Source: Blastocatellia bacterium
GTDB lineage: Bacteria > Acidobacteriota > Blastocatellia > Chloracidobacteriales > JADJPF01
Direction of reading: 5' to 3'
Assembly (NCBI GenBank): GCA_016713405.1
Contig: JADJPF010000007.1
Span: 291,268 to 355,267 of the forward strand
Length of the DNA: 64,000 bases
In this document: positions 55,683 to 64,000 of the stretch, one piece after another
How the letters are laid out: every line of letters starts with the position of its first letter
Numbering within the stretch: the first letter of the stretch is position 1
Notes under the pieces: generated by a model
Databases searched by the model: none
The model's input: the letters and a program-made list of their open reading frames with translations, nothing else
Told to the model about the DNA's origin: nothing
Translations under genes and position numbers: made by a program

Positions 55683-57263
55683 TCAGTTGAAGTGATGAAA
55701 TAAAGTTATGCATGCCCCAGAGAATACTAAATTAAGGTTAAAAGAGGCTTAAAAGCAGCCTTTTTGAGAATGATTTGGTAATTTCTAGCTTAAATATAGG
55801 AAGCACTTTAAAAGAAAATCCACCACAATTTAAGCAAAGCAGAACTTGATGGGCAATTGCTTTAGTTAGGGATTTGGAAAAATAAAATCTCCCAGAATTA
55901 AATAGAAAGGGAAGGAATATCAACAAACCAACGTTCAAGACCAGGAAAACGAACAAGTTTAGACTCTAAAGATTTCATAAGGAATTTAGGAGCCCTTGAC
56001 ACCTGTTTGGTAAGGCTTAGAAATTAATTCAACGTAGGGATGTTTGCCTTTCCAAGTCATGGAGTGAGCAAAATGAAGAACAGAATCTAAAGTATCCAAA
56101 ATAGAACCATTCCAATGATTCTCCAAAACGCCAAAACAACGCTCTATGGGATTATATTTGCTATGGTATGGAGGATAGTAAGCCAGAGAAACAGATGTGT
56201 TTGATTTTGCAACAAACTCAACCATACGTTTTACAAACTGTGTACGATGGCTTTGGTTTTCAGGCCGTGTCTGATTTATAACTAAAGTATTAACGCTAGG
56301 AAAGAATTTTTTCTGCTTTAACCACCATAGTTCTAAGGTATCAACGATAAAATCACTGGTAAGAGTAAATGGGGTGATAAGAAACAGATCGTCATATTTT
56401 GGTAAAAATATGCCAAATGGGGTTAATGTAGAATCAGGCTTGAAATCGTGGTCTAACGCCTTAGTCAACACTCTAGATTTTCCTCCTCTTGAGAAATTAC
56501 CTATTTTACTGCTGCCTTTGCATCCAAGGAAATTCTCAACTCTTCTGTGGATTTATCAGCTTTTGGATTAACTTCATTTAGACGTGAAAAAATTGCGTCT
56601 GTTTGCGGGATCTTTTTTTTGGCTTACTCTTTAGTACTTTACTAGGATAATATCCTAACGCATTTAATTTGTTAGCTATAGTTTTCTCGCTAGGTAGTTC
56701 GCTTTCTTCATAGCCTTTCTGCAAAATAAGTTGCTCTCTAACTTCTCTTGCACTTAATCTTGTGTACAGTCTGCTAGTTTTGAAAGAAGGATCTGTTTGG
56801 CTTTGTCCATCCACTATATTTGTTATATCCAAAAGCAGATTTGGTATATGTTCTTCTATTGCCTTGCGCCCTCTTTGCCGAAAAGCATCTGACACGTTAT
56901 TCCTGTATTTAATTCGTTCATTCCTTTACGTATCGTTGTTCTATCCCATCCCTAGTTCTTTTTCTGCTCGTCTTTGTCCTCCTATTCCTAATTCTTTTAC
57001 TGTTCTAGCCATAAAAAACCTTCTCTCCCTCCCTTTCAGTCTTTCTACTGTTTCTATTAAATATTTTTTTACCGATTCTGTTAGCTCCACTTTTTTCTCC
57101 AAGTTTGTTATTCCTTAGAGCTTACCATACAAACCTACTTAATTTGGGAGATTTTATTTTTTCTAAGTCCCTTAAGTTATTGATAAACAGGAGTTTTTTA
57201 CACATTTTGATATTTTAGCTGTAGAATATTTAGATTTCGAGTTAGAATTATCACTTCAACTGA
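55683..57263 (-). mobile_element. ISAzo13-like insertion sequence, about 1.58 kb
   Basis: Terminal inverted repeats TCAGTTGAAGTGAT (55683-55696) and ATCACTTCAACTGA (57250-57263) are perfect over 14 bp and enclose one leftward transposase. Target-site duplication is not evident (left flank CCC, right flank AAA). The element separates the FHA gene (stop at 57295) from the DUF262 gene, so it landed between two defence-type genes without cutting either. Confidence 0.85.
55898..57092 (-). pseudogene. ISAzo13 family transposase, frameshifted
   Basis: Probable GTG start at 57092, 7 nt after GGAG. The order is VELTESVKKYLIETVERLKGRE, ARTVKELGIGGQRRAEKELG, a slip near 56955 (WDRTTIRKGMNEL), AFRQRGRKAIEEH, SAREVREQLILQKGYEESELPSEKTIANKLNALGY, and the catalytic end SVSLAYYPPYHSKYNPIERCFG with the DDE Glu. 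The end MKSLESKLVRFPGLERWFVDI stops at 55898. At least three frame changes (near 56955, 56570 and 55990) make it inactive as read. The YYPPYHSKYNPIE motif is characteristic of ISAzo13. Confidence 0.85.
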
Positions 57264-57294
57264 AAAACTCTTCCATAATTTTATTCAAACAATT

Positions 57295-57770
57295 TTATTC
57301 TGCTAAACCAGAAAGCATTAAAACATAATGTCTAGCCAAAGTTGTTTCATCACCAGGTTTAACCACCATTTTTCTATTTTTTGCCCATTAACCTTTGTGC
57401 CATTTTTAGAAGCGGTGTCAAAGATTTCCATCTGTTCATCTGAATGAACAACTATGCAACAATGCCTACGAGAAACCATTATGTGTTCTACTACAATATC
57501 ATTATCGCTAAAACGCCCAATTCGATTTTTGCCATACTTTAAACGATAAGTTTCAAGCCCTACAGTCACAAAATAACTAGAATCTCTGCCTATTTCTCTA
57601 TAAATAGGCTCTTCTAAGCAAATTTCTCCAGCATTACTATTAACTCTTAAATCTTCCAAATACATAGTGCTTGAGCCTCTGGAATCTTCTATGTCTGAGC
57701 GAACTACTCTAAACAAAGCTTGTCTAGCTGGTTCTAAAAACAAGTGACAACTTCCTAATGGTTCTCCCAT
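57295..57770 (-). CDS. FHA domain protein (C-terminal frameshift)
   Basis: About 157 residues from ATG 57770 (GGAG upstream). FHA core: YGKNRIGRFSDNDIVVEHIMVSRRHCCI and TASKNGTKVNG, with the Arg, Ser-Arg-Arg-His and Asn needed to bind phosphothreonine. A slip in the A run near 57372 sends the frame to an early stop at 57318; correcting it gives KMVVKPGDETTLARHYVLML and a stop at 57295. It has an N-terminal beta extension of about 75 residues. It reads phospho-Thr signals, so a kinase partner is expected. Third gene after the DUF3696 ATPase and PLD-like genes in the same direction. Confidence 0.85.
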
Positions 57771-57835
57771 AACATTGCTCCTAGGCTAAAATTCTGTTAG
57801 GGTTTTAGAAATCTACTTTTGTATAAACAAAAGTG

Positions 57836-58718
57836 TTATTTTGCTCCTTTTACTTGATGTAAAGGAGTTTTACCAATATATTGCTGCCAAGCTTTGATGC
57901 GTTTCTTCGTCCAAAATTGTTACTATGTCTGTATCTGTGCTATTGCCGTCTTCATTGTCATCTAAACCTGTTCCAAACATTACTCCACCTATGTCTGTCA
58001 AAATATAACGATTATGCAACTCGCCATCATCCCATCGAATAATATTAAGTGATAAACCTTTAGGTATTATGTAAGGAAGCCTTTTATCACACTCATCTTT
58101 GAATGTATTATTACCTATTGTTTTATCGTTATCTTCAGAATGGTATTCTAGTTTTATAGAACTTCCTCTTTCTTTACAATCTTCCGATATAATGCTTAAG
58201 AATTCTCTCAAGGGGCGAATATGTGGATTTAATGAAAGCCTGAAAAAATACGGATCTATAAATATGATTTCCTTGCTACATAGAAGTAAGTTTTTAACAC
58301 ACAAAGCCATTTCAGTAGCAGAGCGTCTTATTTCCTTTGACCTTGGAGCTTTCATAAGCTCATCGTTGTTATCCACTTGACTACCTATTAAAACACAGGC
58401 GTGGTTATTAGAGTTTTCCGTCGCAATTATTGCATGAAATGGCCTTTTGGAATGTTCCTCAATAACATTTTCTAGCCAAGATAAAGTAGGTGTCCATTCA
58501 GAAACACGTGTCATAAGAACAAGATTTTTTAATGCTATTTCTACTTTCGTTCTTTCAACTGCTTGAAAATTTGCTGTCGCTGCATAAACAAGCCTTTTCC
58601 ATTTAGAAGGGTACTGAGAAATAAGCCGCCCATTGGCTACACCAAATTGGCTAATGAAATAACGAAATCTATCCCAATTACTTAAAACAGAAGGATCTAA
58701 AGCATACTCCTTTAACAT
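57836..58718 (-). CDS. PLD-like partner of the DUF3696 ATPase
   Basis: About 293 residues. The centre reads EIIFIDPYFFRLSLNPHIRPL and the end LHNRYILTDIGGVMFGTGLDDNED, the HxR/K...GG...G pattern of a single phospholipase D-type half-site, so a nuclease or phosphodiesterase is plausible but unproven. The published-style stop at 57870 follows a slip near 57895; the other frame ends IKAWQQYIGKTPLHQ at 57836. The ATG overlaps the last codons of the ATPase gene by 7 bp, showing tight coupling. I recall such genes beside DUF3696 ATPases, without a name. Confidence 0.7.
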
Positions 58719-60219
58719 TTAAAAAGCTCCTCTGCTCGTTCCTCAAAAAAGCCTTTAGGCCAACGGTCTATAAACTCGCCTGTTTCATCTATGCGAAGTG
58801 GTGTTAGCTTCACGCCTTCAGCAGTTTGTTCAACATAAATAACAGAAACTTTATCAGGTGTAAGTGCTGGTGCATCTGGTGGTAGTTCATTGTCGTTAGT
58901 CTCTCGTATTCGTCTAAGTAGTCTTAATATTAAATGTTCGCTATGGGTTTCAAGAAAAGAGATCTCTTTTCATTAATTTGATCAATAAAGATCTCCCCTA
59001 GCCCCGTCTGAATTGCCGGATGAATATAGTTCTGGCTGTTCAATAGCAATAATACTATCATCTGTTTTATTTAATGCTATTACTATAACAGGAATAATCT
59101 GAGAAATACCTATACCAATATCTTGAGGAAAAACATCTATACCCGTCTTATTTTCAAATAAAAAGACGTTTTTTATTTGGCAATTTTTCCATGTATGATT
59201 TCAAAATCTCTATATCATCTAATTCTGCACCTCTTTCTAGTATGGCTATTATAGGACTTTCTAAATCAACTTCTTTGTACACTTTCATTTTTAGAGCATA
59301 GCCTGTTTTAAGTTTTTCCTCTCCTAACCAATGGTTTACTTTTTTTAGAAATTTTTGATCTCTCAAATAAAGCGTGTCCCAAGCAGCTAAACCATTAGCC
59401 CAATTTTGTCTATTTTGCGTTGACACAGGCTGATAATTCCTTGATGGGATTTCTCTAATTGGCCCTAAGTACAAAAATCTATTTAACTTTTCTGTTAATA
59501 CTTCTCCTGTCCCTCTCAAAATTTGGTTTATTGTCCAAGAAGATACATTCCACTAAAGTAATAATTACCAGCCAAGTCTTCAGAAAGAGTAGTGCCTCTT
59601 TCTACAAAACTTATTCCTGTTTTCCATCTTGGCAAAACAGAATTAGGATATACCAATGTAAATTCTGCTACTTTTTCTCTGAGCCAACAGGTTGACCGAT
59701 TTTCGGATCATCATAAAAAATTGGATGACTAACATTTACTTTTATTATATTTCCTAATCCTTCAGAATAAATTCCTGCTATTTCTTCATCATTATTCATG
59801 CCCACTAGATAATTTGTAATGTAAGGATATTTTCTTACTTCGTCCCACCCTATAACAATTTCTACCCAAGCTGATTTAACCTTAGGGCTTATATCAAAAT
59901 CCCATTTTGATAAAGAATGATATAAAGGTAAATCTTCTCTAGAAAGATCCATTTCAAACCGTAAATGAATTTTCTTTTTAAGATCGCGATCACTAACTAA
60001 ATTCCTAAAACCTCCCAAATCTATGTTGTCACCACCCTGAATAGTTTGATCTGCATCAAGGTTTTGGTACAGCAAAACTTCTCTTGCATAGTGTATTGCT
60101 TGCAAAATAGTGCTTTTGCCCGCGCTATTTGCGCCAAACAACAGCGTGATAGGCTTTAGCTCAATTCGTACACGCTCACGAATACCTTTGAAGTTTTTTA
60201 GTGTAATTGCCGTAATCAT
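58712..60219 (-). CDS. AAA_15/DUF3696 family ATPase (OLD-like), frameshifted
   Basis: About 502 residues once joined. The N-terminus is ITLKNFKGIRERVRIELKPITLLFGANSAGKSTILQ (Walker A GANSAGKST). The middle frame (59519-59154) has LGPIREIPSRNYQPV. The end, across slips near 59670, 59530, 59150 and 58975, reads IAIEQPELY (Walker B), LFLETHSEHLILRLLRRIRE (D-loop/His) and the DUF3696 block GEFIDRWPKGFFEERAEELF. Such ABC-type ATPases resemble OLD/Gabija/retron-type defence ATPases but lack a TOPRIM here. Starts 14 bp after hsdS, in the same direction. Confidence 0.85.
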
Positions 60220-60233
60220 AAACCTACCTATTT

Positions 60234-61415
60234 CTATAATTCGCCTCGAAAAGCACGTTGGACAAGGGAGTTGAATAAAATATCTATTTGCTGGTGATCA
60301 TAAAACAATTTCTCTTTTATTTTTTTCTGTTTTATAAACTATTTTTGCATAATCATTTTGTAGATTTAAAGGAGGTTTTAGTATTTCTATAGACTGCAAC
60401 TCCTGTGCATTTATATTAGCCATACCAATAATACTTTTGCACATATTGGTTAATATTTGTTTACCATATTTTGAATTAAGAAACCCAGCTAAATATTCTG
60501 CATTGTTTTGAGAATTAGCTTTTACTCTAATTAAATACCCTGCAAAAGCCATAGGTTCACTTTGGCGATACACTGCTGATTTGCCAACTAATTCTTTGCT
60601 ATTGGTTCTATTAAAAAGTAAATCACCTTTTACCACTAAATACTTTTCTTTTTCTTTGTCAGATAAATCAATATATTTCAAATCAGTAAAATCCCATCCA
60701 CCTTGATAAGTTATATTACCCATTCTTAAGATAGGATATTGACCTTTTCTCCTGCCTTGCTACTTGTTCCATAATTTACTTCAGAAACTAAATCTTTAAT
60801 GTTTACTTTGTCCCACCCCTTCGGATTCGTCACCGGATCGCCGAACATGTCCAAAAACACCGACCGCAGCAACTCATCCGCCAGCTTAATCGCCTCTTGC
60901 CGCTTGCGCCTTATCGCGTCGGCTTTGTCGAGAATGGCGGCGATGCGCTTTTGTTGCTCACTGTTAAATAATGGAATTTGCAATTTTTTAACTCGTTAGG
61001 ACTAAAATTAGGTTGTGCGCTTCCCCCAGCAAGACTTAATAAGTTTTCCATAATTTTTTTTGAGCTTATCAAATGCCTCAAAATTATTGAGAATTCTGGA
61101 CTTTTAGGACGAATAATAGAAATACGTTGATTTACATAAGCACCTTCGTCTTCCTGCAAAACAACGCCACTTTTTTCCCTGTTGTTGCGCCAGAAAGAGC
61201 AATCAGAATATCTCCTTTTAGCTCTACAAGAATTTGGTAAAGGATTTTTTGTATTATCAACCCTAACAGAATTTCTTGTTGACACAAAACCCCCTGCTAT
61301 ATCACTTATTCTAATTACTTTTCCCCCATTCTTGAAACCAAGAACTATTAAAGGCAAACCCTCCTAAAATATCAGCAACTTCATTCAAGAAAACATACTT
61401 TGTTTTACTCATCAT
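60234..61415 (-). CDS. hsdS: Type I restriction-modification specificity subunit HsdS (frameshifted)
   Basis: About 393 residues. The start MMSKTKYVFLNEVADILGGFAF overlaps the hsdM stop (ATGA). The first target-recognition domain contains GDILIALSGATTGK and AYVNQRISIIRP. The central conserved region is EQQKRIAAILDKADAIRRKR followed by VFLDMFGDPVTNPKGW. The second domain has GDLLFNRTNSKELVGKSAVY and ends FNSLVQRAFRGEL at 60234. Slips occur near 61180-61250, 60985, 60770, 60725 and 60300. It fixes the DNA target of the HsdR2M2S complex. The central region is much richer in G/C than the rest. Confidence 0.9.
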
Positions 61416-62929
61416 AGTAGTGTCTCCAGTTCATTCAAATCTTCTTGAATACTTGCCTCTAAACCTTTTAGCTTTTTTAAGTATTTCCTTTGGTGCTTCA
61501 TACTCTACTTCTTCATCACTACTTCCTTGTACCTATTCAATGACAAATCATAGTTATTTTCTTGAATATCTTTGACAGGGACAAAAAAAGCTTTGTCTGT
61601 TCTACTGCTGTCTTTCTTAGGATCTCGTGCTTGCCAACGCTTTAGCACATCGGGCAAATCATTTTCGGCTACTGGGTCGCGCTTGTCGTCTAATGAATAT
61701 CCATCGGCTTCAACATCATAGAAAAATACGTTGTCCGTTCTGCCGCCTTTAGTAAAAACTATTATTGCTGTTGAAACTCCTGCATAGGGCTTAAATACGC
61801 CTGATGGAAGCGAAATAATTGCTTCTAATTGGTTTTCATCAACTAACAATTGACGTAAGGCTATGTGGGCTTTGCTTGAGCCAAATAACACTCCATCAGG
61901 AACAATTGTTGCTGAACGACCACCCTTTTTAAGCATTCGCAAGATTAGCGCGATAAACAACAATTCAGTCTTTTTGGTTTTTACTTTGCCAATTAATGAG
62001 GAATGAACATCTTCCTCGTCAAGGCTGCCTTTGAATGGTGGATTGGCTAGCACTACATCAAAGCCTTCTGTAGCTAGTTTAGGAAATTTATCTGGAAAAT
62101 TGCTGCTCAAAGTATCTTGATAATGGATTTTAGGCGAGTCTACACCATGCAACATTAAATTCATTGCTGCAATTCTTAGCATTGTTGCATCAAAGTCAAA
62201 ACCGTGAAGCATTTCTTTTGAATATGCTCTTGATATGGTTCTAACAAATCACCACTATAAATTTTGCTACCATCTTCATTTTCAATAATACCTTCGGTTG
62301 ATGTGTATTTCTCTAATAAGTATTGCATCACTCCTACTAGAAAAGCCCGCCGTACCACAAGCGGGATCTCCTACAACCTCATTTGGCTTTGGATCAAGGA
62401 GTTCAACCATTAGACCAATAATATGGCGAGGTGTACGGAATTGGCCGTTAATGCCTGCTGTAGTTAGTTTAGAAAGCAAATACTCATAAAAGTCGCCTTT
62501 TGTATCAGCTTCAGTAAGCGGTAAGCGGTCAATCATATTTACAGCAGAAAACAAACAAACTAGGCTTTTGAATCATTAGTTGAGCATCTGCCATATATTC
62601 GCTAAAGGTTGAATCTTTACCTTTGTTGGCTATTTCTTTAAAGTGTGGAAAAACATTATCGCGCACTAGCTTAAGCATTTCATCACCGCCTAATTGCTTA
62701 AAAGCTAGACCAACGGAGATGTCGTTTATCTTCTCCGTAAAGGCTATCCTAAAAAAAATTTACCTTTAACCTTTGCTTTTTTCTCGTTTACTTCTTCATT
62801 AATATCAAGCCACCGCGCAAACATTAGAAAAGAAATTTGCTCAATGACGGTTAATGGATTGGTGATTCCGCCTGTCCAAAACTCTTCCCAGAGTTTGTCA
62901 ATCTGACTTCTTAGCTGTCCTGTAATCAT
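61412..62929 (-). CDS. hsdM: Type I restriction-modification methyltransferase HsdM (frameshifted)
   Basis: About 505 residues when joined. The N-terminus SQIDKLWEEFWTGGITNPLTVIEQISFLMFARWLD is the HsdM helical domain. Then GQFRTPRHIIGLMVELLDP, the SAM-binding motif DPACGTAGF and the catalytic FDVVLANPPFKGSLDEED (NPPF, N6-adenine). The C-terminal helices end KGLEASIQEDLNELETLL. Slips near 62740, 62555, 62320, 62225, 61510 and 61450 break the frame, all in or next to A/T runs. Methylates adenine in the HsdS target to protect self DNA. 42 bp downstream of hsdR. Confidence 0.92.
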
Positions 62930-62971
62930 AATTGTCCTGTTGGAAAAATTTATTAATTGTTGCTTATATTC

Positions 62972-64000
62972 TTAGGTTTGAAAAGAATTAATAATGCCTA
63001 ATAACTCGTTTCTTTCTTCATCGCTAAACACTCCACTAATCCATAACTATCAATAAAAGTAAACGGTGACTCAAAAAGCTTATCAATTTCTATTGAACCG
63101 TTTTTAGCAATAAAGTTTATTACTAAATCCAAAATTTAATCTGTTTAGAATTTAGATTATGCTCTTGTGCAAATTGCTCAAATCTTTGACGAACTGCTGT
63201 AGATTCCCATCCAATAATTCTATGGAAAATATAAATAATATCTCCTGCTGCTTCTGGATAAAGTTCTACTAGGTTATCACAATCAACGTCTGGATTTTGT
63301 GTAAGTATAAGTGAACAAATCTCTTGCAAGTCGTCTTCATTAACAGGTTTTCCAGATTTGATTTTTTGTAAAATAGTGCTTTCTTCAATTAAAGCTTCTA
63401 AAGCATCCTTAACACGCATACGGTAGGCTATTAACTCTAAACCTTCTAGCTTAGGCAGTACTTTTCTTTGTTCAATTTTGGTTCTATCTTCAGCTACATC
63501 AATAACTAATGGTTTAGGACTACTATAAGAAGTAAGACGTCTATGTTGCATTATTCCTCGCAGTTCTACACGGATATTTTCTAAATCTTTGATTGTTATA
63601 GTTTCCCAAAATTGAGAAGCCTTTATTTGATTGATAATATTAAGCTTTTCACGAACTTGATTAATATTTGTTGGAAGCTGGGAAATTGCAAATAAAGCTC
63701 ATCTTTATAATCTTCAAACTTAGCAGACTTTCTTAAAAGTTCATTTTGAAGCCTAGCTATAAGTAAATCAAAATAATAGGCTTCTTCGTGTCCGCGAGTG
63801 TTTCGCCATTGCATTAATGGAGCAATATCTCTAGCCAAAACCGTTTTAGTTACACCAGAAAAGGTTTTTAGGCTATCAAAATCTCTTACAGATTTAAGCT
63901 CACGCCATTTTCTTTTATTGCAATGGTCTTTTCTGGAAGTGCTGCTAAATCTTCAGCAAGTAACTCAATAATAGAGTTAAATGCTGTTTCATCTTTCTTT
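62972..64000 (-). CDS. hsdR: Type I restriction endonuclease HsdR, C-terminal part (window-truncated, frameshifted)
   Basis: The gene enters from the right edge and ends at TAA 62972. Readable blocks are DFDSLKTFSGVTKTVLARD, YYFDLLIARLQNELLRKSAKFEDYKDELYLQF and the EcoEI-R C-terminal domain: NEDDLQEICSLILTQNPDVD, IIGWESTAVRQRFEQFAQEH, FIAKNGSIEIDKLFESPF and GVFSDEERNELLGII. The C-terminal helical domain contacts HsdM; motor and nuclease domains lie outside the window. Slips near 63890, 63690, 63600, 63120 and 63030. First gene of hsdRMS. Confidence 0.88.

Noticed and set aside
55738..55956. 72-residue hydrophobic minus-strand ORF in the IS
   Set aside because: Out-of-frame reading over the transposase C-terminus and the IS end; the in-frame reading gives SLESKLVRFPGLERWF.
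60799..60999. + strand ORF in the G/C-rich patch
   Set aside because: Shadow of hsdS; the minus strand reads the conserved HsdS central region.

Overview
The window is AT-rich chromosomal DNA from a Gram-negative (diderm) bacterium, most likely an Acidobacteriota member of the Blastocatellia type. The pointers are a TonB-dependent Oar-like receptor with an N-terminal carboxypeptidase-regulatory domain, an S46 dipeptidyl-peptidase, large Ser/Thr kinase-TPR proteins, a DUF4252 / anti-sigma / ECF sigma operon whose anti-sigma begins YLWDKSGKPDPEIEELE, and small secreted proteins of a type common in that phylum. This assignment is inference, since no 16S rRNA is present.

Positions 1-39036 are ordinary chromosome. 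They hold a broken Gly-rich metallopeptidase, a zinc-ribbon kinase, an eIF2B-like / CinA-like pair, an OmpA porin-like protein, the TonB receptor with a structured leader, the S46 peptidase, a DUF2064 / alkyltransferase-like pair, a kinase-TPR giant, a metal-handling trio (membrane-anchored protein, TolC/CzcC channel, cupredoxin lipoprotein), a signalling operon (coiled coil, OmpA-domain protein, Ras-like GTPase, class III cyclase, histidine kinase), a transporter, the sigma/anti-sigma unit, tRNA-Leu(CAG), an aldo/keto reductase and a TPR sigma-54 activator.

Positions 39037-64000 are an accessory region. It opens with a repeat-rich non-coding stretch and a frameshifted IS transposase. Then comes an array of four attC-like sites with promoterless minus-strand genes and no integrase visible (a CALIN-like cassette cluster). 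The rest is a defence-like island read leftwards: type I R-M (hsdR partial, hsdM, hsdS), a DUF3696 ATPase with a PLD-like partner, an FHA protein, an ISAzo13-type element, a DUF262/DUF1524 protein, and a three-gene operon built around a roughly 1770-residue P-loop ATPase. I do not recognise this last operon as any named system, and it is the best candidate for something new. A short effector-associated-domain-like ORF with a 9-bp tandem repeat lies beside it.

Many genes across the window are broken by one-base indels, most in A/T homopolymers, plus two in-frame stops. They affect conserved and accessory genes alike, which fits uncorrected read errors better than real decay. I therefore give the reconstructed gene extents and say where the frame changes.
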